Below the pieces are notes generated by a model. The model was given only the letters and a program-made list of their open reading frames with translations, made no database searches and was not told the DNA's origin. Of a DNA stretch of 64,000 nt, positions 22,793-31,848 are shown in pieces (position 1 is the first letter of the stretch; every line of letters begins with the position of its first letter). The translations under genes and the position numbers were made by a program. The DNA lies in NCBI GenBank assembly GCA_022565695.1, contig JAIUME010000008.1, positions 124,001 to 188,000 of the forward strand, read 5' to 3'. The DNA is from Alcanivorax sp. Its GTDB lineage: Bacteria > Pseudomonadota > Gammaproteobacteria > Pseudomonadales > Alcanivoracaceae.

Positions 22793-23347
22793 CTACAGGG
22801 GCGCGTTGCGCTCCAGATTGTTGAAATAGTCGTAGACCTTGCGCCGCTCGCGCTGGAGTTTATCGAGTGCGGCGCGGTCCTCGTGCAGGTCCAGGTCGGG
22901 TTGCTTGCCCTCGGGCAGGCGGCTGCTGAAGTAATTGCGCAGCAGATTGCGCAGGTGCTGCCGGTCCGCCGCCGCGTAGGTCTGCATGACTTCATCGACA
23001 ATGACCTGAGCGGCCTTGTTGTTCTCGCTCCGGTCCAGACGCTCCATCCAGTCGAGCAGGCGCTTGTGACGCAACGGGTCGTCCAGTGCCGCCAGTGCCC
23101 GCTCGATGGCATCACCGTCTGCCGCGCGCATCAGCTTGCCCACATACTGGGCGTGGCGACGGCGCGCTTCGTGGGCGGTGATGCGCTTGCTCTCGTCGAT
23201 AGCCCGGATCAGGGCATCGGTGAGTGGCAGCCGCGCACGATCGGCGGCCTTGAGGTTCATGAGTTTTTCGCCGACCTCCTGCAGGGCAGACACCTCGCGC
23301 TTGAGGGCTGATTTGCTGGGCAGATCGTCGTCGTTATACTCGTCCAT
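22793..23347 (-). CDS. darP: Ribosome biogenesis factor DarP/YjgA (DUF615)
   Basis: A 184-residue, highly charged helical protein that binds the late 50S precursor near the peptidyl-transferase centre. The opening SKSALKREVSALQEVGEKLMNL is the family hallmark, followed by the IRAIDESKRITAHEARRRHAQYVGKLMR block. It converges on the cNMP-domain gene and diverges from pmbA. No cofactors or membrane segments. Confidence 0.95.
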   Translation of the reverse strand: MDEYNDDDLPSKSALKREVSALQEVGEKLMNLKAADRARLPLTDALIRAIDESKRITAHEARRRHAQYVGKLMRAADGDAIERALAALDDPLRHKRLLDWMERLDRSENNKAAQVIVDEVMQTYAAADRQHLRNLLRNYFSSRLPEGKQPDLDLHEDRAALDKLQRERRKVYDYFNNLERNAPL

Positions 23348-23389
23348 ACGCTATCTACTGTGGCAATTAGCCGCCAAGTTTACTCGCCC

Positions 23390-24796
23390 ATGCCAACAAA
23401 CGAAAAGACAAGAAACGAAAAGCACCTTACATCAGTCACTCCAGCAGTCAGTCAGGGCGCGCTGGTGGCGCTGGATGAGACACTGCTTGAGACCTTGCGT
23501 GAGCGTGCGCGCTTCGTCATCGCTGAAGCCGAGAGGCAGGGCGCCACGGCCGCTGAAGTGGGCATCAGCGCGGGTGAGGGGCTGTCCGTCACGGTGCGCC
23601 TGGGTGAGGTCGAGACACTGGAATTCAATCGCGATCGCGGCGTCTCGGTCACCGTGTACGTCGGCCAACGCAAGGGCACGGCCAGTAGCAGCGATGATGC
23701 GCCGGAGAGCCTGCGCGAGACGGTGGCAGCAGCGTTGGCTATTGCGCAGCAGACTGGCGTCGACGCCCACAACGGGCTGGCGCCGCCGGAATGGCTGGCG
23801 ACCGAGGTGCCGGATCTGGATCTCTACCACCCCTGGACCCTGACCCCGGAGCAGGCCATTGCCGAGGCGCTGGCCTGCGAGGCTGCGGGGCGTGGTGATC
23901 CGCGCATCATCAACTCCGAGGGCGCCACCGTAGGCAGCCATGTCAGCGGGCGCGTCTACGCCAACAGCCATGGCTTTATCGGTGGCTGGCGTGGCTCCCA
24001 CCACAGCCGCTCCTGCGTGCTGGTGGCGGAGCAGGATGGCGCCATGCAGCGGGATTACTGGTATGACACCCAGCGTGATGCGCGCCTGCTGGCAACACCG
24101 GAGGCAATCGGCGCGCGCGCCGCGGAGCGCACCCTGGCGCGACTTGGCGCAACACGCCTGAGCACGGGCGAAATGCCGGTGCTGTTTGCCCCGGACGTGG
24201 CCAAGGGGCTGATCGGCCACTTCATTTCGGCGATCAGCGGTGGCGCCCTGTACCGCAATGCATCATTTCTCCGTGACCGGATCGACAGCCAGGTATTCCC
24301 GGAATGGGTGACAATCAGCGAGCGCCCGCATTTGCGGGGTGGCAGTGCGTCGGCACCGTTTGATACGGATGGTATCGCCACCCGCGATCAGGACTTCGTG
24401 CGTCAGGGCGTCCTGTCGCAATATGCCCTGGGGCTTTACGCTGCGCGGCGCCTTGAGCGCACGCCCACCGGCAATGGCGGCGGCGTGCGCAACCTCACCC
24501 TCACCCACGGTGATGAGGATCAGGCGGCGCTGTGTCGGCGCATGGGGCAGGGCGTGTTGATCACGGAAGTCATGGGGCAGGGGGTCAATCTGGTCAGCGG
24601 TGATTACTCGCGCGGTGCGTCCGGGTTTCGGGTGGAAAATGGCGAAATAGCAGGCCCGGTGGAGGAGTTCACCATTGCCGGGCATCTGGGGGACATGTTT
24701 GCGGGCTTGCAGGCCGCAGGCTGTGATGTGGACGAAAGAGGGAATATTCACTGCGGCAGCTTGCTGCTGTCGCCGATGAAGATAGCGGGGGTATGA
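23390..24796 (+). CDS. pmbA: Metalloprotease subunit PmbA/TldE
   Basis: Partner of TldD (468 residues from this start). It shares the TldD fold but lacks the zinc motif: the position of HExxxH reads LIGHFISAISGGALYRNASF, as expected for TldE. Further family blocks are VRLGEVETLEFNRDRGVSVTVY near the N-terminus and LITEVMGQGVNLVSGDYSRGASGFRVENGEI near the C-terminus. The frame opens at GTG 23360; ATG 23390 is preferred as the first ATG, but neither has a good Shine-Dalgarno. Confidence 0.95.
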   Translation: MPTNEKTRNEKHLTSVTPAVSQGALVALDETLLETLRERARFVIAEAERQGATAAEVGISAGEGLSVTVRLGEVETLEFNRDRGVSVTVYVGQRKGTASSSDDAPESLRETVAAALAIAQQTGVDAHNGLAPPEWLATEVPDLDLYHPWTLTPEQAIAEALACEAAGRGDPRIINSEGATVGSHVSGRVYANSHGFIGGWRGSHHSRSCVLVAEQDGAMQRDYWYDTQRDARLLATPEAIGARAAERTLARLGATRLSTGEMPVLFAPDVAKGLIGHFISAISGGALYRNASFLRDRIDSQVFPEWVTISERPHLRGGSASAPFDTDGIATRDQDFVRQGVLSQYALGLYAARRLERTPTGNGGGVRNLTLTHGDEDQAALCRRMGQGVLITEVMGQGVNLVSGDYSRGASGFRVENGEIAGPVEEFTIAGHLGDMFAGLQAAGCDVDERGNIHCGSLLLSPMKIAGV

Positions 24797-25695
24797 CGAT
24801 TATGCAGAACAATGATCTGAACGACAGGAATCCCTATCAACAGCCGCAGGCAGATGTCATGCCGCCGCGCCCGGAGGGCACCCTGGTGGTCAATGCGCCC
24901 CGTGGGCGTGATGTGGGGGCTGGCTGGCGCTGGATCACTGATGCCTGGCGTATTTTCCGTAATGCAAAGGCGGTGGTGTTTTTCGGGGCAGTCTTGCTGT
25001 GGTTGATCTCCGGGGCGATTCAGCAGGTGCCTTTGCTGGGGATTCTGGCGTCGTTCATCCTGGCGCCCGTTTTCAGCGCTGGATTGTTGATGTTGGCGTA
25101 CAACGCGGATGAGCAGCAGTCGCCACGCATCGGCAACATCTTCAGCGGCTTCCAGGAGCAGTTCACGCCATTGTTGTTGTTGGGGCTGACTTACCTGGGG
25201 CTGTTTCTCGGGGCGCTGATTATCGGCGGTATCGTCGGTTATCTGCTGTTTGCGGACATGCTCTCTGCCATGTTGAACATGGCCATGTCAGAGCAAGCCG
25301 GTTTTCCCGGTGGTGACGGCGTGCTGTTGCGTATGGTCCTGGTGGTGCTGATTATGGCGGCGCTATTCATTCCGGCCATGGCACTGTACTGGTTCGCGCC
25401 AGCGCTGGTGTTTTTCGGCAAGCGGCCTGTGGGCGAAGCGCTGATGATGAGTCTGCGTGGCTGCCTGAGCAACATCATGCCGATGCTGTGGTACGGCGTT
25501 GTGATGGTGCTGCTTGTCATCCTGCTGATGCTGCCGTCGCTGGTGCTGATGGTGGTGGCCACCGTCATGGGTGGCGGCGTCATGGCGTATATTCTGGCCT
25601 GGTTGCCGGCGCTGGGGTTCTTTCTGGTGCTGTTTCCGGTGCTGGCGGTGAGTTACTACAGCTCCTTCCGGGATATCTATACGGATTCGCTGTAA
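24793..25695 (+). CDS. BPSS1780-family polytopic membrane protein
   Basis: A 300-residue inner-membrane protein. A soluble N-terminus of about 50 residues (NPYQQPQADVMPP) precedes a WRWITDAWRIFRNAK block and five to six hydrophobic segments, the last in LGFFLVLFPVLAVSYYSSFRDIY. This matches the BPSS1780 family of uncharacterised proteins. Its ATG overlaps the pmbA stop (ATGA), so expression is coupled to pmbA. Function unknown. Confidence 0.75.
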   Translation: MTIMQNNDLNDRNPYQQPQADVMPPRPEGTLVVNAPRGRDVGAGWRWITDAWRIFRNAKAVVFFGAVLLWLISGAIQQVPLLGILASFILAPVFSAGLLMLAYNADEQQSPRIGNIFSGFQEQFTPLLLLGLTYLGLFLGALIIGGIVGYLLFADMLSAMLNMAMSEQAGFPGGDGVLLRMVLVVLIMAALFIPAMALYWFAPALVFFGKRPVGEALMMSLRGCLSNIMPMLWYGVVMVLLVILLMLPSLVLMVVATVMGGGVMAYILAWLPALGFFLVLFPVLAVSYYSSFRDIYTDSL

Positions 25696-25700
25696 CAGCG

Positions 25701-25973
25701 CTACGCTTCTTCGTCGAAACGGCGCGCGAACAGGTCAGTCAGTTCCGCCAGTGCAGCGCTGGCCTGTTCGCCATCAACACTGACCTCTACCGTGCTGCCC
25801 TTGGCGGCCGCCAGGGTCATGACGCCCATCATGTTGCGGGCTTCCACCTCGCGGCCGTTGCAACGCAGCAGGATCTTCACGTCGTGGCGGCAGGCGATGC
25901 TGACAACCTTGGCGGCGGCGCGCGCATGCAGTCCGAGCTTGTTGATGACGGGCAGTGTGCTGTGCAGCATCAT
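25701..25973 (-). CDS. ptsO: Nitrogen-PTS phosphocarrier NPr (HPr family)
   Basis: About 90 residues, HPr fold. The phosphorylated His is in NKLGLHARAAAKVV (His about residue 16), and the Ser-46-region block reads ARNMMGVMTLAAAKG. NPr carries phosphate from EI-Ntr to EIIA-Ntr (PtsN), which is encoded in the same cluster. Two adjacent ATG codons (25973 and 25970) overlap the rapZ stop. Last gene of the minus-strand rpoN-hpf-ptsN-rapZ-ptsO group, the standard order. Confidence 0.95.
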   Translation of the reverse strand: MMLHSTLPVINKLGLHARAAAKVVSIACRHDVKILLRCNGREVEARNMMGVMTLAAAKGSTVEVSVDGEQASAALAELTDLFARRFDEEA

Positions 25974-26821
25974 TCCAGTTCCAGATGGCGTATCTGGGCA
26001 TCCCAGCCCGCTTTGCACAGTCGGGCAGTCAGGGCTTCGACCATATAAACGGAGCGGTGCCGGCCGCCGGTGCAGCCGATGGCTACGGTCATGTAGGTGC
26101 GGTCGTTCGCCTCGTAGCGTGGCAGCCAGCGCAGCAGCAGTTGTTCGATGTCATGCAGTAATGCCGGCGTGTCCACCTGGTTGTCCAGAAAATCGCGAAT
26201 CGGTTGCTGGCGGCCATCGTAGGCACGCAAGGTGGCATCCCAGTGCGGGTTGGGCAGCATGCGCACGTCAAACACGAGATCGGCATCCGGTGGCACACCA
26301 TTCTTGAAGCCGAAGGATTCCACCAGCAGAGACAGTCGTCCGCCGCGTTTGGCGACACGATCACGGATCATGTTGCGCAAGGTGTGCGGGTCCATGCTGC
26401 TGGTGTCGATGGTCAGATCAGCATGGTTCTGGATGCTGCCGAGCAGTTCCCCCTCATGGTAGATCGCTTCCGAGAGTGACATGTCCTGGTCGCTGAGCGG
26501 GTGGCGCCGCCGTGTGGCGCTGAAACGCTTGAGCAGGGTGTCGTGATCGGCGTCGAGATAGATCACCTCGCACTGAATGCCCTGTTCGCGCACGGCTTTC
26601 AGAAGCTCCGCGAAACGGGGCAGCTGGCTGCGCAGGTTGCGCGCGTCGATGCCGACCGCAATACGCTGGATGTCCGCGCTTTCTTCCTGCAGCTGCGTGG
26701 CCAGGGTCGGCAGCAGCCCCAGGGGAAGGTTGTCGACACAGTAAAAGCCCAGATCCTCCAGTGCCTGGAGGGCCGTACTTTTTCCGGAGCCGGAGCGGCC
26801 GCTGAGGATAACCAGTTTCAT
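25970..26821 (-). CDS. rapZ: RNase adapter protein RapZ
   Basis: A 283-residue protein with an N-terminal P-loop (LSGRSGSGKSTAL, residues 6-18) and a C-terminal domain ending in TVAIGCTGGRHRSVYMVE. In E. coli RapZ presents the small RNA GlmZ to RNase E and so tunes glucosamine-6-phosphate synthase; in other lineages the same protein is known as an NTPase with less defined targets. The conserved MSLSEAIYHE and VSFGFK-like (here VESFGFKNG) segments are present. Coupled to ptsO by overlap. Confidence 0.97.
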   Translation of the reverse strand: MKLVILSGRSGSGKSTALQALEDLGFYCVDNLPLGLLPTLATQLQEESADIQRIAVGIDARNLRSQLPRFAELLKAVREQGIQCEVIYLDADHDTLLKRFSATRRRHPLSDQDMSLSEAIYHEGELLGSIQNHADLTIDTSSMDPHTLRNMIRDRVAKRGGRLSLLVESFGFKNGVPPDADLVFDVRMLPNPHWDATLRAYDGRQQPIRDFLDNQVDTPALLHDIEQLLLRWLPRYEANDRTYMTVAIGCTGGRHRSVYMVEALTARLCKAGWDAQIRHLELE

Positions 26822-26894
26822 GTGCGCTGCGCCGTTATGCGGCGCCCTCGGTTATGTGCTGGGGCTGGTGGGGCATGATGGTTCCGCAGGCAAG

Positions 26895-27368
26895 TCAGGA
26901 GGCAAGCTGCAACTCGGCTTCCGAATCCACGGCTGTCCGGAACAGGTGCTCCGCCGAGGTGGCATTGCGCAGGTCGTTGCGGAAGCTGGGTTCGTTGAAG
27001 AGTGCGGCAAGGTGGCTGAGTGTCTTGAGGTGTTGCTCGGGATTTTCTTCCGGCACCAGCAAGACAAAGACCAGATCCACGGGGCGGGCATCGACGGCAT
27101 CAAAGTCGATGGCCTCGGCCAGGCTGACCAGCAGCCCGGTGGGTTTGTCGCAGGAGGACAGCCGGCAGTGAGGAATGGCGATGCCTTCCCCGATGCCGGT
27201 GCTGCCCAGGCGTTCACGCGCAATCAGGGCCTCGAAGACTTCCTGCTCTTGCAGGCCGGGGTTACCCTGGCTGGCCAGTTCGGCCACCTGATCGAGCAGG
27301 CGCTTCTTGCTGACGCCCTGCAGATGGTGGTGGGTTCTCTCCGGTGTAAGCAATTCCCTGACGCGCAT
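26895..27368 (-). CDS. ptsN: Nitrogen-PTS EIIA component PtsN
   Basis: EIIA-Ntr (157 residues), the terminal phosphoacceptor of the regulatory nitrogen PTS. The active-site His is in GEGIAIPHCRLSSC (about residue 67), followed by DLVFVLLVPEENPEQHLKTLSHLA, both standard. It regulates potassium transport and sigma-54-related processes in relatives. Placed between hpf and rapZ as usual. Confidence 0.96.
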   Translation of the reverse strand: MRVRELLTPERTHHHLQGVSKKRLLDQVAELASQGNPGLQEQEVFEALIARERLGSTGIGEGIAIPHCRLSSCDKPTGLLVSLAEAIDFDAVDARPVDLVFVLLVPEENPEQHLKTLSHLAALFNEPSFRNDLRNATSAEHLFRTAVDSEAELQLAS

Positions 27369-27409
27369 GATCGATGCCTGATGTTGCAGTGACTGATAGT
27401 GGGAATGAA

Positions 27410-27709
27410 TCAGTGTCCGTGATTCCGGTTAACCGACTTTTCCTTGTGCTTGAGGATCTGTCGATCGAGTTTGTCCGTCAGCATATCAATGGCGGCATAC
27501 ATGTCACCGGCCTCGGCCGTGGCGAACACTTCGCCCCCGGCAATGCGGATCGTCGATTCCGCCTTGTGCGTCTTGGGCTCCGGCGAAAGGATCACCTGAA
27601 TACTGGTAATGTGTTCGAAGTGGCGTTCAAGGCGGGTGAATTTCTCATTGACGTACTCGCGCAGGGCGTCCGTGATATCCAGGTGATGACCGCTGATATT
27701 GATCTGCAT
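27410..27709 (-). CDS. hpf: Ribosome hibernation-promoting factor, short HPF
   Basis: A 99-residue protein that binds the 30S decoding region and promotes 100S dimers in stationary phase. MQINISGHHLDITDALREYV is the family N-terminus; the basic C-terminal tail (KHKEKSVNRNHGH) matches the short form that works with RMF rather than the long form. Located 65 bases after rpoN and 41 bases before ptsN. Confidence 0.96.
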   Translation of the reverse strand: MQINISGHHLDITDALREYVNEKFTRLERHFEHITSIQVILSPEPKTHKAESTIRIAGGEVFATAEAGDMYAAIDMLTDKLDRQILKHKEKSVNRNHGH

Positions 27710-27774
27710 GGCTGACTCCTGTACCTGCTTCAGTTAACCGGCATCTGCGTCGCGGTGTCGAGTCCCGTCATGGC

Positions 27775-29226
27775 TCAGACCAGACGTTTGCGCTCGCTGG
27801 ATGCCGGAATACGCATCGCTTCTCTGTACTTGGCGACGGTGCGCCGCGCTACCTGAATGCCCTGTTCGTTGAGCAGGCTCGCAAGCCGGCTGTCGCTCAA
27901 CGGTTTCTTCGGGCTCTCGGCAGCGATCAGCTTCTTTATGATGGCACGAATAGCGGTGCTTGAACATTCGCCGCCGCCGTCCGTGCCCACATGGCTGGAG
28001 AAGAAAAACTTCAGTTCGAACATACCCCGTGGCGTAAACATGTACTTCTGGCTGGTGACCCGGGAAATGGTCGATTCATGCATCTCCACCGCGCTGGCGA
28101 TTTCGGCCAGCACCAGCGGTTTCATGGCCTCTTCGCCGTATTCAAAGAAACCCTGCTGGACCTCGACAATGCGGGTGGCAACGCGCAGCAGCGTGTCGTT
28201 GCGGCTTTGCAGGCTTTTCAGGAACCAGCGGGCCTCCTGCAGGTGGTTGCGCAGGTAGCTGCTGTCTTCATCGCGCAGCCCCTTGCTGCCCGCCAGGGCC
28301 GCATACTGGCTGTTCAGGCGTACCTTGGGCAGGGCTTCACCGTTGAGTTCCACGCGCCAGCGCCGCCCACTGCGCCGCACGATCACATCCGGCACGATGT
28401 ATTCCTGCTGGCGCTGGACAATGCTGTCGCCGGGGTGCGGGTTGAGGCTGCGCAGCAGCTGTATCACTTCGACCAGGTCCTGCTCATTGACCGCCAGCAG
28501 ACGCCGCAACTGGGCGTAGTCGCGGCTTTCCAGCAAGGGCAGGTGGTCGGTCAGGGTCAGCGCCTGGGCCCGCCAGAGGGTATCTTCCGGCAGTTGACGC
28601 AACTGGATGGCCAGGGATTCAGCCAGATCCCGGGCGGCTACGCCCGGCGGATCGAAGTGCTGCAACCGGTGCAGCACCGCCAGTACCTCATCCTCTTCCG
28701 GCCAGAGCTCATCGGGCAGCATATCGGCCATTTCCTGGCGCGCTGCGGTGGCGACGTCTTCCAGTGAGCAGGTGAGATAGCCCCGGTCATCCAGGGATTC
28801 GATGATGGCGAAGGCGATGACCCGGTCGGCATCGGTCATCGGCGTCAGATTGAGCTGCCAGAGCAGGTGTTGATCCAGGGAGGTGGTGGCGGCGGTGCGC
28901 TCTTCCCAGGCGTCCATGTCCTCGTCGCTGGCCGCGCCGGCAGAGGGTGCCTCGGTATAGGGGTCATCCCAGTCGGTGTCCACGCCGCTGTCCAGCTCTG
29001 CCAGCGCCGCATCGTCGCCAGCCACTTCCGCCAGCTCGACGTCGTCGCTGTCGGGCAGGTCCAGCGGCTCACCTTCTTCCAGTTCCAGCAGCGGGTTGGC
29101 CTCGATGGCCTCCTGAATCTCCTGACGCAGGTCGAGCGTCGACAACTGCAGCAGGCGAATAGCCTGTTGCAGCTGCGGCGTCATGGTCAGATGCTGACCA
29201 ATCTGGATCTGCAGGCCCGGTTTCAT
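27775..29226 (-). CDS. rpoN: RNA polymerase sigma-54 factor
   Basis: A 483-residue alternative sigma factor for enhancer-dependent promoters (nitrogen, motility, alkane or other carbon use). Three regions are visible: the Gln/Leu-rich region I (MTPQLQQAIRLLQLSTLDL, about residues 14-33) that binds activators; an acidic region II (about residues 50-100); and the C-terminal DNA-binding part with the RpoN box ARRTVAKYREAMRIPASSER (about residues 460-479). Flanked by lptB upstream and hpf downstream in the standard order. Confidence 0.98.
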   Translation of the reverse strand: MKPGLQIQIGQHLTMTPQLQQAIRLLQLSTLDLRQEIQEAIEANPLLELEEGEPLDLPDSDDVELAEVAGDDAALAELDSGVDTDWDDPYTEAPSAGAASDEDMDAWEERTAATTSLDQHLLWQLNLTPMTDADRVIAFAIIESLDDRGYLTCSLEDVATAARQEMADMLPDELWPEEDEVLAVLHRLQHFDPPGVAARDLAESLAIQLRQLPEDTLWRAQALTLTDHLPLLESRDYAQLRRLLAVNEQDLVEVIQLLRSLNPHPGDSIVQRQQEYIVPDVIVRRSGRRWRVELNGEALPKVRLNSQYAALAGSKGLRDEDSSYLRNHLQEARWFLKSLQSRNDTLLRVATRIVEVQQGFFEYGEEAMKPLVLAEIASAVEMHESTISRVTSQKYMFTPRGMFELKFFFSSHVGTDGGGECSSTAIRAIIKKLIAAESPKKPLSDSRLASLLNEQGIQVARRTVAKYREAMRIPASSERKRLV

Positions 29227-29376
29227 GCTTGTCTGTTGTCCCCCGTGAGCATGATCGCGCCATTGCCCGACAGGGCACGGCGCTGCTCTTGATCACTCAA
29301 CAAGCCTGCAGCATATCAAGAAGCAATTTTCGTGCCCATTCTTGAAATCCGGCGCCGAATCAGATAGCGATGCGTG

Positions 29377-30102
29377 TTACAGGCGGAAGTCAGCGCCAAG
29401 GTAGACGTCGCGCACCTGCTGGTTGGCGAGGATGATGTCGGCGTTGCCCGCCGCGATGATGTGGCCGCCGCTGACGATATAGGCGGTATCACAGATATCC
29501 AGGGTTTCGCGCACATTGTGGTCGGTGATCAGCACGCCGATGCCGCGATCTCGCAGGTGGGTGATGATGGCCTTGATGTCCTTCACCGAGATCGGATCGA
29601 CCCCGGCAAAGGGCTCATCCAGCAGAATGAAGGCCGGGTCTGTGGCCAGCCCCCGGGCAATTTCGGCCCGGCGTCGTTCACCGCCGGAGAGGCTCATGCC
29701 CAGGCTGTCGCGGATGTGGGTGATGTTGAACTCCTGCAGCAGCTTTTCGAGGCGCTCTTCACGTTCTGCCCGGGTCAGTTCCTTGCGGGTTTCCAGGATC
29801 GCCATGATGTTGTCGGCCACCGTCAGGCGCCGGAAGATGCTGGCCTCTTGGGGCAGATAGCCGATGCCACGGCGGGCCCGGCCATGCATGGGCAGGGCGG
29901 TGATGTTGTCGCCATCGATGCTGATATAGCCGGCATCCGGCGGCACCAGCCCGACGATCATGTAGAAGCAGGTTGTCTTGCCCGCGCCATTGGGGCCGAG
30001 CAGGCCGACCACCTGGCCGGCTTCCACCTGGAGTGACACATCTTCGATGACCCGGCGGCCCTTGTAGCTCTTGGCCAGGTTGTGTGCGCTGAGCAGACTC
30101 AC
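29377..30102 (-). CDS. lptB: LPS export ABC transporter ATPase LptB
   Basis: Cytoplasmic ATPase (241 residues) of LptB2FGC, which drives LPS across the envelope. Walker A is [12 protein letters not shown] (about residues 33-44), the signature is LSGGERRR, Walker B is [13 protein letters not shown], and the H-loop His is in [11 protein letters not shown]. The start is GTG at 30102, which overlaps the lptA stop by four bases. A 150-bp gap separates it from rpoN. Confidence 0.98.
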   Translation of the reverse strand: MSLLSAHNLAKSYKGRRVIEDVSLQVEAGQVVGLLGPNGAGKTTCFYMIVGLVPPDAGYISIDGDNITALPMHGRARRGIGYLPQEASIFRRLTVADNIMAILETRKELTRAEREERLEKLLQEFNITHIRDSLGMSLSGGERRRAEIARGLATDPAFILLDEPFAGVDPISVKDIKAIITHLRDRGIGVLITDHNVRETLDICDTAYIVSGGHIIAAGNADIILANQQVRDVYLGADFRL

Positions 30103-30626
30103 TGTGCGGCATCCTTCTTGTCTTCGGCCGGGATGACCAGGCGCACGCGCTGATCAGCGCCGTCGCCGCTGGCCTCGATGTCCCGCGTGGTGAGATTGTA
30201 GACCACCCGGGCGCCCTCGAAGCGACGGCCCTGGTACTCGATGTAGGCATCATCCATCAGCGTGATGGTCTGCTGGTCCACGTCGTAGACCAGGCGTTTG
30301 GCGCGGGCGTTGATCTCCGTGCCGTCGCGCAGGCGTACCGGATTGCCGGTGGCTTCCACGCGGGACAGGTCGCCGTCTCGCAGTTGCAGCACAATGCGCT
30401 CGGCATTGACCCGCCGTTGGCCTTGCACCAGTTCTGCGTTGCCCTCGTACACGCCGGTGCCAGCGGCCTGGCGGAAGGTGGCCCGGTCCGCGCTGATAAC
30501 GGTTTCTTCCGTCACAGGTTGGGCCACCGACGCCGGGCTGACGCACAGCAAGGCCAGCGCCAGGATGGCGCCCAGCAGCCCTGACAAGCGTCCTGGTGCG
30601 GCGGTGCGGTCTTCAGCTCGGGTCAT
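30099..30626 (-). CDS. lptA: LPS transport periplasmic protein LptA
   Basis: A 175-residue periplasmic beta-jellyroll that forms the bridge between LptC and LptD. The signal peptide has a core of [20 protein letters not shown] (residues about 17-36). The OstA-like domain follows with [34 protein letters not shown] and [21 protein letters not shown] 30626 replaces an upstream frame opening at 30665 because it gives a normal signal peptide. It overlaps lptC by 14 bases. Confidence 0.95.
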   Translation of the reverse strand: MTRAEDRTAAPGRLSGLLGAILALALLCVSPASVAQPVTEETVISADRATFRQAAGTGVYEGNAELVQGQRRVNAERIVLQLRDGDLSRVEATGNPVRLRDGTEINARAKRLVYDVDQQTITLMDDAYIEYQGRRFEGARVVYNLTTRDIEASGDGADQRVRLVIPAEDKKDAAQ

Positions 30627-31164
30627 AACGGCTTTCCACTCGTTGTTGCAGATGTAGTGTGTCATCCGCCATGTTGGCTTCCATCGCCCCGGCCTCGGTG
30701 GTGCCGGCCGGGTGGGTGATGCGTACCTTGCCGGGGCTGCGCAACTGTTCCAGCTGGGACTCGTAAATCAGCTCCTGGCTTTCCAGCAGCATCGCGTCCG
30801 GGCCGTGCCCTCTGGCTTCCACGGTGCCGCGCAACACCACATGCCGCCCCCGGTCGCTGATGTCACCCTCGTCGGCGGTGACTTCCCAGACGAGTTCGGG
30901 GTTGAACATGGACAGATGCGGGCGCTCCACCAGGGTCTGGCCGGTGGCATCCATTTCCATAATGCGTTCGGCGCGCATATCGTACTGCAGCAGGCCTTCC
31001 GGATCGAAGGCGCGCGCCTGTACGCCGTGGACAATCAACGCCGGCGGGAGCTCACGCTCATCGTCGGCAAGCGCGGGCATGTCGCGCCACTCGTGCAGCA
31101 CCAGCAACACAATGGCGGCCATCAGTGTGACGCCGATAGCGCTGAGTACGCCCTGGCTGTTCAC
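30613..31164 (-). CDS. lptC: LPS export ABC transporter periplasmic protein LptC
   Basis: A bitopic inner-membrane protein (183 residues) that hands LPS from LptFG to LptA. One N-terminal helix (LSAIGVTLMAAIVLLVLHEW) is followed by a small jellyroll with YDMRAERIMEMDATGQTLVERP. The start is GTG 31164, whose GTGA overlaps the kdsC stop; longer forms in this frame read into kdsC. Confidence 0.93.
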   Translation of the reverse strand: MNSQGVLSAIGVTLMAAIVLLVLHEWRDMPALADDERELPPALIVHGVQARAFDPEGLLQYDMRAERIMEMDATGQTLVERPHLSMFNPELVWEVTADEGDISDRGRHVVLRGTVEARGHGPDAMLLESQELIYESQLEQLRSPGKVRITHPAGTTEAGAMEANMADDTLHLQQRVESRYDPS

Positions 31165-31775
31165 GCGGGCTGACTCCCTGTGCTTCCTGCTACACCCTCC
31201 GCTACACTTTCCGCCACCCCCCCCGCTGAGGGCAGTGCGCTGAGGATGAAATCGCAGATTTCCCTGACCGCGCCCTGACCGCCGGGCTGGCGCGTAACGA
31301 TATCGGCTTCCTGCTGCGCGCAGGGATGTCCGTTGGGCACGGAGAAGGCCAGGTGTGCCCACGCCATGGCCGGCACGTCGGGCTCATCGTCACCGGCATA
31401 GCCCACCTGATGTGGCGCCAGTTCCAGTGATTCCGCCAGTGCCTGCAGCACGATGCCCTTGTCTTCACGCCCCTGGATCACATGGGTAATGCCCAGATCG
31501 GCGGCCCGCCGCGCCACCATGTCGGAGTTGCGCCCGGTAATGATCGCCAGCACGACGCCGGCGCGGGACAGCTGCTTGAGGCCATGACCATCGAGACTGT
31601 TGAACACCTTGAAGGCTTCGCCGTCAGGGCCATAGTAAAGGCGGCCGTCGGTCATGACGCCATCGACGTCAAAGGCCATCAGTTTCAGGCCCCGGGCGCG
31701 GGCCCGCAGCGCGGCGTTACCCAGGCCGAGGTGCTTTTTCGCAGCGACGTTTGCGCCGGTGTCCTGTGTGCTCAT
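31161..31775 (-). CDS. kdsC: 3-deoxy-D-manno-octulosonate 8-phosphate phosphatase KdsC
   Basis: HAD-type phosphatase (204 residues) that converts Kdo-8-phosphate to Kdo for LPS inner core. The nucleophile motif is MAFDVDGVMTDGRLYY (about residues 33-48); motif II is VLAIITGRNSD, the Lys is in QGREDKG and motif IV is GYAGDDEPDVPAM. The last residues are a low-complexity run of Val-Ala-Glu/Gly units encoded by a 12-bp tandem repeat (31186-31221) and are not part of the usual fold. Confidence 0.96.
   Translation of the reverse strand: MSTQDTGANVAAKKHLGLGNAALRARARGLKLMAFDVDGVMTDGRLYYGPDGEAFKVFNSLDGHGLKQLSRAGVVLAIITGRNSDMVARRAADLGITHVIQGREDKGIVLQALAESLELAPHQVGYAGDDEPDVPAMAWAHLAFSVPNGHPCAQQEADIVTRQPGGQGAVREICDFILSALPSAGGVAESVAEGVAGSTGSQPA
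31186..31221. repeat. 12-bp imperfect tandem repeat at the 3' end of kdsC
   Basis: Three head-to-tail units, CCTGCTACACCC, TCCGCTACACTT and TCCGCCACCCCC, lie at the end of the kdsC coding region and keep its frame. They lengthen the C-terminus with repeated Val-Ala residues. Confidence 0.8.
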
Positions 31776-31779
31776 GCTG

Positions 31780-31848
31780 TGTTCCTGCGTTGTTCCTGCA
31801 TTGTTCGAATAAAGGGCTCAGACCACACTAAAGGGCTCAGACCACACC
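31780..31848. repeat. Two tandem duplications between kdsC and kdsD
   Basis: Two separate arrays. TGTTCCTGCGT/TGTTCCTGCAT is an 11-bp pair at 31780-31801. AAAGGGCTCAGACCACAC is repeated with a period of 19 at 31811-31828 and 31830-31847. The second copy contains the kdsD stop codon, so the duplication has copied the end of the gene into the spacer. Confidence 0.93.
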
